Of a DNA stretch of 64,000 bases, positions 54,775 to 64,000 are shown in pieces. The stretch covers positions 3,607,373 to 3,671,372 of the forward strand of contig KL647290.1 of the NCBI GenBank assembly GCA_000727475.1. The letters run 5' to 3'. Origin of the DNA: Sarcocystis neurona. Taxonomy: Eukaryota > Apicomplexa > Conoidasida > Eucoccidiorida > Sarcocystidae. The notes under the pieces are model-generated. The model was not told where the DNA came from, ran no database searches, and saw nothing but the letters and a program-made list of their open reading frames with translations. Every line of letters starts with the position of its first letter. Positions within the stretch are counted from its first letter, which is position 1. The translations under genes were made by a program, and so were the position numbers.

Positions 54775-55260
54775 GGCAGCAGCAGCAGCGTCAGCGCAGC
54801 AGCAGCAAGAGAGAAAGCAGAAGGAGCACGAGAGAAAGCAGCAGCGGCGGCAGCGACAGCGCAGCAGCAAGAGAGAACGCTGCAGCAGCGGCAGCGCCAG
54901 CGCAGCAGCAGCAAGAGAGAAAGCAGCAGCGGCGGCAGCGACAGCGCAGCAGCAAGAGAGAACGCTGCAGCAGCGGCAGCGTCGGCGCAACAGCAGCAAG
55001 GGAGGAAACAGCAGCAAAACAGAAAGCAGCAGCAGCAACAGAAAAAGCTGCAGCAGCGGCAGCGTCAGCGCAGCAAGACAGAAAGCAGGAGCAGCGGCAG
55101 CATCAGCGCAGCAAGACAGAAAGCAGGAGCAGCGGCAGCATCAGCGCAGCAGCAGCAAGACAGAAAGCAGCAGCTGTAGGAGAGAAAGCAGCAGCAGCAG
55201 CGTTAGCCCCCAGCAGCAGCAGCAAGAGAGAAAGCAGCAGCAGGGCAGCCCTCGAGCACG
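54775..55260 (+). repeat. CAG trinucleotide field
   Basis: CAG/AGC/GCA triplets on plus, with a recurring longer unit of about 35-70 bp (AAGAGAGAAAGCAGCAG, AAGACAGAAAGCAG). The plus-strand frame at 54515-55453 (312 codons) is Ser/Ala/Gln/Arg-rich because of it. Confidence 0.92.
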
Positions 55261-56680
55261 AGCAGCGCGGAGGCGAGATACAAATGGACGCCGCAAGGCA
55301 GCAGCGCTGGGAGACCAGCAGCAGCGACGCGACACGAGCATGCATTCGCGGAACGCGCTGCAGCCTTCGCCCAGCAACAGAATAGCGGAGCACCTGGCCC
55401 GTGTATGGAGAGGAAGAATTGCGCTCTACAAGACTTTCACCGACATATCGTAATGTAAATCAGATGCCTGCTCCTCCTCCATATGTACATATATATATTA
55501 GGATTGGCGGTATATACGTATACATAACGGTTCACGAGTGCGCTTCTACTGGGGGTACCTATGCACCAACCCGCACATTCCGGTACCTATGAAAACATGT
55601 ACATATATATATACATATGCATGTGTGTATACCCCGGGATGTCCCTACACATATATGTACATATGTGTATACACCCATATATATATATATATATATATAC
55701 ATACGTAACGGTGTTTCGACAACGCCTACGTTAATAGTATATTTGTCACGTATAACTTCACGTATGTCCATATACATATATACATATATATATATATACG
55801 TACCCACCCACACACGTATGCATATACATATATATATATATATGCACGTGTGCATATATATGTGTATATATATATAAACACGCACACGGTTTCATGCTGT
55901 AAGCGGAAACCTGCTGATTCACGTCTGCATATAAACACGTCCACACACATACGTATATATACATATATGCGTAAATATGTGCGGGCGTATATACATGTGC
56001 ATATATGTACATATATATATATATGTGCACATATATAGATAGATACATATACACATACGCATAGACACCCACGTGAGAAGTGTGAGTGTTTGTTGACAAA
56101 TATATGGACGTATACACCCCGAGAAAAGCGCCCTTCGGAACTGTTCTACATATATACATCAATATATATGCATATACAGTACTGTACACATATATATATA
56201 TATATATGTAGAGGGAGAGATGAATTTATGTGCAGTAGTATGTGGACTTACAAATGGATGCAAGATCTGAGTACAGTTCTATTAAACGCCTGCTCGACTT
56301 TCCACAGCGACACACCCGCCCTTTCAACCACAGTACCACCTGGGTGCTGTCTGTATGCGCATATATTTATATATATATGTATGTGTATACGTATATCTTT
56401 CTTATACGTAGGTGCATTTACATAGGCATGTGCATACAGGTTCATACATGCATGTATGTGTATACACATATGAAGCATTCCCGTATATACATGTAGAGCC
56501 CTGTACAAATGCATTTCTGCAGGAGCATACGTATATAATCGTATGGAGCATGCTCAAACATACGTGTACATATATAATTCTGTAAACCGTATGTAAAGGA
56601 AGTACAGCCTGTCCTTTGTGCATACGCTGGGCAGCTTGGGCGTGTGGTACATTGCAGGTACATAGGGAGATGAGGCATAC
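55261..56680. other. Spacer between two minus-strand genes, TA-rich
   Basis: It contains several (TA)n/(TATG)n blocks (55590-56060, 56190-56215) and no exon that I can bound. It should include the 5' end of the crotonase gene and the 3' end of the next gene. Confidence 0.45.
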
Positions 56681-56902
56681 AGAGCAGCGAGCTGCACGCG
56701 TGCGCTTTCCGTATTTCGTAGCGGTCAAATGTGAGCCGATGTCTGCCTGGGACGACTGGTGCGTCTTTGCCTCCGTTCGGCTGCAGCCGCTGTTTTCTTC
56801 ACTCAGGCGACGCTGCGGCTCGTCGTCCGGTTGCTGCTGTCGCTTCTCGTCACGGTGCTGCTGTTGCTTCGTGTGGAGTTGCTGCTCCCGTTCGTGCGGT
56901 GG
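56681..56902 (-). CDS. Unknown gene, Gln/Arg-rich exon
   Basis: The acceptor ATAAATGCAG|CCA is followed by exactly 74 codons (PPHEREQQLHTKQQQHRDEK, then QQQPDDEPQRRLSEENSG and a Ser/Thr/Lys-rich end) to TGCTCT|GTATGC. It is phase 0 at both ends and so fits the exon at 57294-57367. It looks disordered and charged. Confidence 0.4.
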
Positions 56903-58296
56903 CTGCATTTATTTGTGCGTTTCTGCTGCAGCAGCTGCTGCGCTGCTGCCGTGGGACGTGCCGCTCTTCCAATTGTGCGAACGACCGCTGCGCTGCGCGT
57001 TGCTGCACGTTGCTCCCGCTGCGTCTGTCTCCCTCCAGTCCTGATGACTGGCGTTGCTGTTGTTGTTACTACTCGTGAGCGCTGCACGTGCTACGCCGCG
57101 TGTGCGACGCTGCAGCTGCAGGTCGGCTGTCCCTGCTGCCGCAGCTGTTGCTGCCCTTCCTGCTGCTATTGCTGTTGCTGCTATTGCTGTTGCTGCTATT
57201 GCTGTTGCTGCTATTGCTGTTGCTGCTATTGCTGCTGTTGCTGCTGCTACTGTTGCTGCTGCTGCTGTTGCTGCTGCAAGGGCGGAAACTCACCAAGACG
57301 TCTTCGGGTTCGATAAATGTTTCATCGGAGCGGAAAAAGCCCGTGCGCACAAACCGGCGCGCGCCACCTGACACAGCAGGAGTCCAAGCCACCTGCTGCA
57401 GCAGCTGTACATTGCTGTTGAGGCTGCTGTCTAAGAGCAGGTGGCTGCTGTCGCTCTTACTGCGAAGGTAGCTGCTGCTGTCGTTTTTGTTGAAGGACAG
57501 GCTGCCACTGTTGCTGTTGAAAAGCGCTTCGCCAGGGCTGCTGTTGAACAACGGGCTGCCGCCGCTACTGGTTTTGCTGCTGCCCACTGCAGCTGTCCTG
57601 CTCTTTCTGCTGCTGAGACCGCCGGCCGCTCCCGCGCGGCTATTCACGCTCCTGAGCGCTACAGGCAGCCGCATGCAATTTCGCTCTGCAGTCTCGCAGA
57701 GAACGCGCATGCAGTGCGAGAGACAGCCACCCCACACCTGCCCTGGGCTGTCGCAACACCTGCTGTAACTTCTGGCGACGCTGCTGCTGCTGTCAGGCTC
57801 TACATGTTGGAGTGGATTGTTTCTGCTGTTGACGCTGCTGCTGCGCCCCCTGGCCCTGACGCCTAGTGGCGCATGTGTGCTGCTGCTGCTCTCTCTCCTG
57901 CCCCCGCTGCTATGACTTCTGCCAGCGTCGCGTGTGCATGCGCTCCAGCGTGAAAAAGACAGGCCGCTCCCACTACTGGTGCTGTCGCTTCTGTTGCTGC
58001 CGAGAAGACGTGTGCTGCTGCCGATGGAAGGAGGCCCGCTGCAGCTGCCGTGCATGCGACTGAGAGCAGCCCAGCTGTTGCTACATGACCCCCAGCTGCT
58101 GCACAGGAACACCCAGCTACTGCTCTCGTTAGTCTTGCTGATGCTGGGGGAAGAGGTGCGCAGGTAGTTGCTGCCAGTCCTGGGTAGCGCCGGCCTTCTG
58201 CTGCTGCTGTTCAGCAGAAAACACCGCCTGCTACACAGTTCCATCGCGCTGCTGCTGCATCGGTCTACGCTGTCCCCCTCACTTACCACGCCTTTC

Positions 58297-58378
<82 letters not shown>

Positions 58379-61110
58379 TTGCTGCTTCTGCTGTTGCTGC
58401 TTCCGCTGTTGCTGCTTCCGCTGTTGCTGCTTCCGCTGTTGCTGCTTCCGCTGTTGTTGCTTCCGCTGTTGCTGCTTCCGCTGTTGCTGTTGCTGCTGTT
58501 GGTGCTGTTGCTGTTGGTGCTGTTGCGGCTGCTGCTGTTGCGGCTGCTGCTGTTGCGGCTGCTGCTGTTGCTTCTATTGTCGCTGTTGCTGCTTCTGCTG
58601 TTGCTGCTTCTGCTGTTGCTGCTATTCTGCGGTTGCTGTTCTGCCCCTGCTGTTGCTGCTGCTGCTGTCACTGTTGGGGCTGCACGTGGGACCGCCGTCG
58701 CCGCTGCTGTTCACATGGCACGAAGCGCGACGACTGCTGTTTCCCTGTCTGTCACCCGCTTGACATTTCTTCTTCCACCAGCTGCTGCTGCTTCTGCTGA
58801 CAGTGTGCGACGCTGTTGCAACCCACTGCACTGCAGCTGGGGCGTCAGTTGTTCGGAGTGCTGCTGTGCGAGCTGCTGCTGGTGCCGTCGCTCACGCTGC
58901 TTCTGCAGCTGTTGTTCCTACTCCAGGCGCTGCTGGTACCCGACCTGCTATCCCTGCTGACGCTGTTGTGGGGTACCTGCAGCGTCTGCTGCATCTGGAG
59001 GTGATGGTCCTTCTGGAACTGCTGCTCAGACTTCTGCTGTCTGCACTGCTGTGGCAAACGTTACCTGCATCTTGTCGCGTTTGCCGTCGACCGGGTTCTT
59101 GCTGCTGCTCCTGCTGCTGCTGCGTGCAGCACACGGCAGTTTTCCCCATGCCCCAGTGTTGCCCTTGGCACCCTCGTGTTGCTGCGGACAGCAGCCTCAC
59201 GCCCGTTTGCGCTGCTGCTTCTGCGGCCCGCGCTATGGAAAGCTGACTTTTGCTGTTGAGCAGAAGAGCGGGAGCAGCCAAAGCAGCGGCAGCAGGAACA
59301 CCAGAGAGAACAGCAGCGGGAGAGCCTCAGTAGCAGTAGCAGCTCCACCAAGACAAGGAAGCGCACCGCACGGACGCCACGTATGACGTCAGAAAGCGTG
59401 TACGTGCAGCTGCTGCGGAAAGGCCGGGGAAGCAGAGCAAACCCTGGCAGCCGATGGCCGCCCCTGCTATTGCTCTGCTGCTCCCCCGCTGCTGCTACAA
59501 AAGCTGCAGGGCCTGCATCACAATTACGCCACTTCCCATGTATCTGTACTCCTCTTCACTGCGTGTGCTTCTTTGCCGTCGCTGCTGCTGCACCGCTGCG
59601 GCAGGGAGGCACCTGCTGTGACTTCCGCCGAAACACCCTCCCCTGCTGCTCGAGCGTGCGCCTGTTGTCCTGCTACTGCAGCGAGTACGCGCTTTCCCCC
59701 ATCTGTCTCTTTGGGCGGACGGAGTCCTTCATCCCGATGCTCCCGCAGCTGCCGCACGACACGCTGCTTCCGCAGCACCTGCAGCCGCGGCATCTGCTAC
59801 TGCTGCTGCGAAGGATCCATCAACTGCTTCCTCATTCTCGGGCGCTGCTGGCGCTGCCACGTCTCCTCCTCGCCAGAAGTCTGCAGCAGCACGTCCTGGA
59901 TCATCTGCTGCTGGAGGGGGTGAGCAATGCTGTGTATAATAATGTGCAATTGCGGTGGTGTTCTCACTTCGTAGCTGCTGTTCTTGTTGTGTGATGGCTG
60001 CTGCTCTTGGTATGCCACTGCTGCTGCTTTGCTGGAGCTGCGGTGGACTGCCTGTGGGCATGCGTGTGGCTTTGCCTGTGTCTGTACAACTACTACTGTA
60101 GGCGTGCTCTACCGCTGCTGCTCCTGCTGCGGAGAGATTTTGCCTCCTGATGATCGCTGCAGCTGCTTCACGTGGCTCCCGTCGCCGTTGCTGCTGTTTC
60201 TGCTCGTATTGCTCGTGCCCCTGCTGCTATTTCTGCAGCAGCCGCTGCAGCTGCTGCGTCGTCCGCCTGTGCTCTTGCAAAGGCGAAAACCGGTGTGTGT
60301 GTGCGTGTGCGTGTGCTTGCGCGGAGGGATAGACATGTCTCGCGTGCAGCAGGAGTCCAGGCAGCTACACATTCTCTTCTTGTTGACTGCTGCTGCCGCA
60401 TAGCTGAGCTTCAGAAGCTTCTGAAAAAAACAGCAGCAGCGACAGCCCCGCTGGAGGTGGAACTCCCGCTCCTCGACTGCTGGTGGTGAGGACCGTTTTT
60501 CTGTCGGGTGATTGTGCGTTCCCTCGAGTGTCTGTACACCGTCCGCGTCAGGCCCATGGAAGGCAAACTGTGGAATGCCAGAGTCGGCGTCGAGAAACTG
60601 CACGATGCCAACGAAGAAGATGTGAGGAACAATCTCGAACTGTGCTACTTCAGTCGGGGTTGCTGCTGCCTACTTCCGGCTGCTTCAGCTGCCACGTACG
60701 ATGCCGGTGGGCAGCGACTACTGCACACAGTTGCATCGCATCGCGGCTGCCGGTTGCTCCCGGCGCGCTGCTGCTGCTACCGCCACTGCTGCTGCTGTCG
60801 CCGGCTCGACTGCGGCTGCTACATGTGATGCTGCTGCCGCCGTTGCAGCGCTGCTGCTATTGGGGACAAGTCTGCTGCTGGGATATGATTGCCAGTTTGT
60901 CCGCAGCTGGTGTACCGGTGGCGGGGAGTTTCCTACTGCGACTGCGCCATCTTGCCGCTGCAGCCAGCTCCTGCGGCTGTTGCTGTCACCACTGCTGCTG
61001 GCTGTCGGCTGCTGCGGTGCTTGCATGCAGTCCACACCCGGCTTGCTGCATAGGGCGAACTCCTCCAGCAATTTTGGGCGCGTTTTCAATTTTCCTCGCT
61101 TCGTCCTCAT
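56681..61110 (-). CDS. Second minus-strand multi-exon gene, unknown function; span
   Basis: I do not recognise the family. Four exons are listed separately: 60722-61110 (with ATG), about 60540-60634, 57294-57367 and 56681-56902. The last three join in phase and would read QFEIVPHIFFVGIVQFLDAD, SGIPQFAFHGPDADGGARRF, VRTGFFRSDETFIEPEDVL, then a Gln/Arg/Glu-rich tail. The conserved-looking core is mixed strand and loop, without membrane segments. The large CAG fields between the exons are read as introns; CAG lies on the sense strand here. A long Ser/Asn-rich frame (57069-58289) also runs through, so some repeat may be translated. The stop codon was not located with certainty. Confidence 0.45.
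56830..57290 (-). repeat. CTG (plus) / CAG (minus) trinucleotide field
   Basis: Interrupted GCTGCTGTTGCT triplets, including about eight copies of GCTATTGCTGTTGCT at 57168-57235. Confidence 0.93.
57294..57367 (-). CDS. Unknown gene, exon FVRTGFFRSDETFIEPEDVL
   Basis: It lies between the acceptor CTGCTGTGTCAG|GT and donor GTCTTG|GTGAGT. It takes one base from the preceding exon to make Gly and then encodes GARRFVRTGFFRSDETFIEP and EDVL, ending in phase 0. The sequence is not repetitive, in contrast to the CAG DNA on both sides, which is the best sign that it is coding. Confidence 0.55.
57400..60300 (-). repeat. Extended CTG (plus) / CAG (minus) fields
   Basis: Nearly continuous interrupted triplets, densest at 58290-58650 where GCTGCTGTTGCTGCTTCCG-type units repeat. 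Minus frames read as Ser/Asn- or Gln-rich runs, plus frames as Leu-rich runs. A strong minus-strand donor GGCGTG|GTAAGT at about 58287 suggests that some of this is exon with a Ser/Asn-rich product. At about 59800 the Gln frame contains one TAG inside a CAG run. Confidence 0.9.
60540..60634 (-). CDS. Unknown gene, exon FFVGIVQFLDADSGIPQFAF
   Basis: The minus strand reads QFEIVPHIFFVGIVQFLDAD, SGIPQFAFHGPDAD and one base before GGACG|GTGTAC. Several AG dinucleotides just upstream could be the acceptor (GAAGTAG|CA is phase-compatible with a T|GTGTGC donor of the exon to the right). The plus strand is also open here (VIVRSLECLYTVRVRPMEGK), so the strand is a judgement based on the phase match to 57294-57367. 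Confidence 0.42.
60722..61110 (-). CDS. Unknown gene, probable first exon
   Basis: ATG at 61110 opens MRTKRGKLKTRPKLLEEFAL, then CSKPGVDCMQAPQQPTASSS and a Ser/Arg, Pro and Ala-rich part. The basic start could be a nuclear or organellar targeting signal. The Ala/Val run near the end is coded by interrupted GCA triplets. Two donors are possible (GTGCA|GTAGTC at 60722 or AACT|GTGTGC seven bases earlier). Confidence 0.45.
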
Positions 61111-61633
61111 GCAAAGATAACTACTGCACAGCGGCCACTTCGCTTTTGCTTTTGCTGCCGGCTACAACACAGCCACCGCCGCCCCGCTTGTCTACACGTG
61201 AGCATGTGGATTCGCAGCGTGTCTACGCATGAACGCAGCAGCAGCACATGCACAAGCGCAAAGCGGCTGGGCCCCACGCGTCTCCGCTGCAGACGTAAAT
61301 GCATGCGTTTGTCTCCATTTATCGTCGTACGTCGTCGCCTACGCTCGCTTTCCATCGCTGAACAGAGATATCTGCCTCTGCATCGAACCGTATACACCGG
61401 CGCCTGCGAGTCTGTGTGGACACATACACTCAGAAGGAGATACATACGCACGTCGACAGCTATTTGTATATACGTCAAAAGTAAGAAACGTTTACGTAGG
61501 GTGCGTCGTCATGTAGAGAGAGGCGTCTACGCAGCTGATTAGAAAGTTCTAGAGAGCCACGTGTATACAGCCGAGTATGAACTGTGACACACAAGACAGC
61601 GCATGCACGTGACTGGCACACGCTTGCATATAC

Positions 61634-61671
<38 letters not shown>

Positions 61672-62541
61672 GTGGCTGTGAACTCTCTAAACGTGCCTCC
61701 TCGTGCTCGCCAACCAGTTTCCCTGATACCCAACAAGGTGTACATGGGAACATATTTCTGCGTGTGTGGGCTTGAAGAAACAGACCTGTTTTTCTACACA
61801 CACATTTGTACATATGCAAAAGACTTGCTTTGTACAGCAGCTTCTGCGCGTCCATGTATATATATCGTCCAGCGGCTGCGTATATATGTATGTAGCTCAG
61901 CGTACACATCATTCCACGGGAGACGGTAGATTGTCTTCTACTACATTTGGTAGATCTGCGTGTCTTTTTTTTTCCTCGACCACGCGGTCCTCCCCATTTC
62001 CTGGCTGAAGCTGCAGCACTGGGCACCGTCGCAACGAGCGGCGGTAGCAGCTGTTTCTGTTGCACTGCAGCAGCCTTGTCTGCAGTGCGTCGCCCGCAGC
62101 CTGCAGCAGCGCCGGCAGCGGCGTCGGTGTCTGTTTATTAGTACACCGCAGCAGCAGTACCACCGGCAGCCGGCAGGGACGCCACACGCAGCTGATGCAG
62201 CGGCCGCAGCAGCAGCAGCGCCTGCAGGCTTCGTACATGGGAGACAGCGCAGTACAGAGCGAGAGAGCGGAAGTCGAAGATATCTGCAGCTCGCCTGAAG
62301 GAAGGTGGAGAGTTACGTGGGGCATGCACACACTGCAGACAAAGCGATCCGCAGAGAAACAGCAGGAGTGCGTCCCTCAGCAGCAGCGGCAGGGGGGAAG
62401 GCGGGCCGAAGCGCGGGCCAGCGTATAGGGGCAGCAGGCGACGCAACACGGACAGCAGCGTCAGCTAGCGTCGCAGCAGCAGAAGCAGCAGCAGTACCAG
62501 AAGGCGTGGTAAAGAACAGCTACCAATTCTCATGCGTCCAG
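61111..62541. other. Possible divergent promoter region and unplaced plus-strand exons
   Basis: The minus-strand gene starts at 61110 and a plus-strand gene has an exon at 62542, so this interval may hold a shared upstream region. A plus ATG at 61229 (MNAAAAHAQAQSGWAPRVSA) precedes GCAGAC|GTAAAT. Between 62060 and 62500 two plus frames are protein-like (MGDSAVQSERAEVEDICSSP in one), but I cannot bound exons. A (TATACG)/(TATG)-type run lies at 61628-61672. Confidence 0.35.
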
Positions 62542-62792
62542 ATACTGGGATGGAAGAAGACATGCTGGCCGAGGAAGGGGCAGCTGCCGCTCCTGCAGCT
62601 GACACACACCCTCCCGCTGCAGCGGCGCCTGAGACGGAAGCCGCAACGGGCGGCACCGCCTCGTGGGCTGCAGCAGCAACGGACGGCACCGCCTCGTGGG
62701 CTGCAGCAGCAACGGACGGCACCGCCTCGTGGGCTGCAGCAGCAGAGGGACGGCCAGAAAAGCCGAAGAAGGCTGCGTATCGTCAACGAGCT
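62542..62792 (+). CDS. Plus-strand exon with an 11-residue tandem repeat
   Basis: It lies between the acceptor TTCTCATGCGTCCAG|AT and an excellent donor CGAGCT|GTAAGT, with two entry bases and 83 codons. It encodes TGMEEDMLAEEGAAAAPAAD, then three near-identical copies of GTASWAAAATD (each 33 bp of DNA at about 62654-62752), then a basic end EGRPEKPKKAAYRQRA. The product is Ala-rich, acidic first and basic last, and probably disordered. The gene should continue to the right, beyond the AT-rich DNA or the window. Confidence 0.55.
62654..62752 (+). repeat. 33-bp tandem repeat, three copies
   Basis: GGCACCGCCTCGTGGGCTGC followed by AGCAGCAACGGAC is repeated three times; the third copy ends AGCAGAGGGAC. 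The length is a multiple of three, so the reading frame is kept. Confidence 0.95.
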
Positions 62793-63480
62793 GTAAGTTC
62801 GTCGACGGTGCAGCGCTGTTGTCTACTGGTACTCTTGCGGATAATCTCGTGAAGTTTTCTGTCTATATTTATAGCGATCGAGACGTACCTGCGCCCCTCT
62901 GCAGATGGATCGGTCTCTGCGTTCCCATAGGTCTCTGCACCTTCGGACAAATTTCTATACGTATTCACATATATATATATATATATATATATGTGGATGT
63001 GCATGTACATATATACACAGCTATACATATATATATATATATATATTTGTGTGTATGTATGGATATGTATATGCACACAGGTATCGAGACATACATATAT
63101 ATATATATACGCATACACCCACATACATATATATATATATGGTAGAGCCTCCCACATATATATATATATATATGGGAGACTGCACTGGTTTTCTATATAT
63201 ATGTAGATGTACATATACAGACACCCATATATATATATATGTATAGATGGAAGAGCCTGCACTGCTTTCTTATATATGTGTAGATATACATATGCAAACA
63301 CCCATACATACATATATATATATATATACACGAAGGGACGTTTCTTCCCCAAATTATAGATGGATATATATATATATCTCTGCTGCTGTGAATATATATA
63401 TATGTTTGTTTTTAGGTGTTCATTGAATTGGGAGGGGAGACAAGTGCACTGATTGATTTTTTGCATCGGTGTGTACACAC
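62793..63480. repeat. (TA)n-rich intron or spacer
   Basis: After a short unique stretch, many (TA)n runs (about 62970-62992, 63028-63048, 63091-63108, 63128-63180, 63226-63242, 63308-63330) alternate with short related unique words such as GGTAGAGCCTCCC and GGAAGAGCCTGCAC. They can form extended hairpins. Confidence 0.88.
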
Positions 63481-64000
63481 GTACTTGTCCCTACGCATAA
63501 ATATCTATGTATTATTAACACATACTATTTTATTAATTATCCTATTTATATTGTATGTATTGTGTATCATATTTATTTTATGTATGTATTATGTCGATTA
63601 CATCATATACATATACATATATATGTTATAATATATATATGTATTATCTATTATGCCATTTATACATATATAATATATATTCCATATTCTATATTATATA
63701 TATTCTATATTATATATATTCTATATTATATATATTCTATATTATATATATTCTATATTATATATATTCTATATTATATATATTCTATATTATATATATT
63801 CTATATTATATATATTCTATATTGTATTATATGTTCTACATAATATATATTATATATTATTGTATATCGTATATATTATATATAAGGAGTATATTATATG
63901 TTATATGTGCTTTATTAATATATATATGTTATATTATTTTATTAGAAAAATATGTATACTTATATTAATGTATTATATATTGTATGTATTTTATCTTGTA
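63481..64000. repeat. AT-rich DNA with a 16-bp tandem repeat
   Basis: The unit TATTCTATATTATATA is repeated about eight to nine times at 63685-63823, flanked by TTATTA/TATATA-rich DNA. No coding potential is seen although frames stay open. Confidence 0.92.

Noticed and set aside
57069..58289. 406-codon Ser/Asn-rich minus frame as one intact gene
   Set aside because: It opens at GTG directly next to a strong donor (GTAAGT) and includes a well-bounded short exon at 57294-57367, so it is better read as intron plus exon pieces.
58313..58960. Plus-strand poly-Leu frame of 215 codons
   Set aside because: It is the antisense reading of a CAG field and has no start context, splice signals or unique sequence.
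1..64000. tRNA, rRNA or riboswitch genes
   Set aside because: No cloverleaf with conserved arms and no ribosomal RNA core sequence was recognised by eye; a covariance-model scan would be needed to exclude a tRNA.

Overview
The window looks like nuclear DNA of a coccidian apicomplexan, most probably an Eimeria-type parasite. The evidence is long CAG/CTG trinucleotide fields that would be read as Ala, Gln, Ser or Leu runs, very abundant (TATG)n, (TA)n and (CA)n microsatellites, many short exons with AG|...|GT boundaries, and one protein with an apicomplexan-style signal sequence. The genus is inferred from composition and style only. No rRNA, tRNA or CRISPR array was recognised.

Layout. 1-7 kb: two minus-strand genes, a 153-residue unknown and a large signal-bearing, low-complexity protein of about 1,300 residues. 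7-25 kb: a gene-poor stretch with a degenerate TAC/ACT block, several tandem duplications, a 65-nt hairpin and a striking pair of 132-bp inverted-repeat arms; only isolated exon candidates are visible. 25-27.6 kb: a possible two-exon secreted protein and a clear four-helix membrane protein, both on plus.

29.9-54.7 kb: one very large minus-strand gene, assembled here from short exons. Its spliced product is a crotonase-fold protein most like 3-hydroxyisobutyryl-CoA hydrolase (valine catabolism, normally mitochondrial). Several blocks of exons join in phase and follow the family order. Its introns hold most of the microsatellite DNA of the window. A few good-looking plus-strand exons lie inside those introns.

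56.7-61.1 kb: a second minus-strand multi-exon gene of unknown function with Ser/Ala/Gln-rich parts. 62.5-62.8 kb: a plus-strand exon with an 11-residue repeat, probably part of a gene continuing to the right. 62.9-64 kb: AT-rich simple repeats.

Most exon calls rest on reading frame, splice signals and phase agreement seen by eye, so exact ends are provisional. Transcript data would settle most of them.
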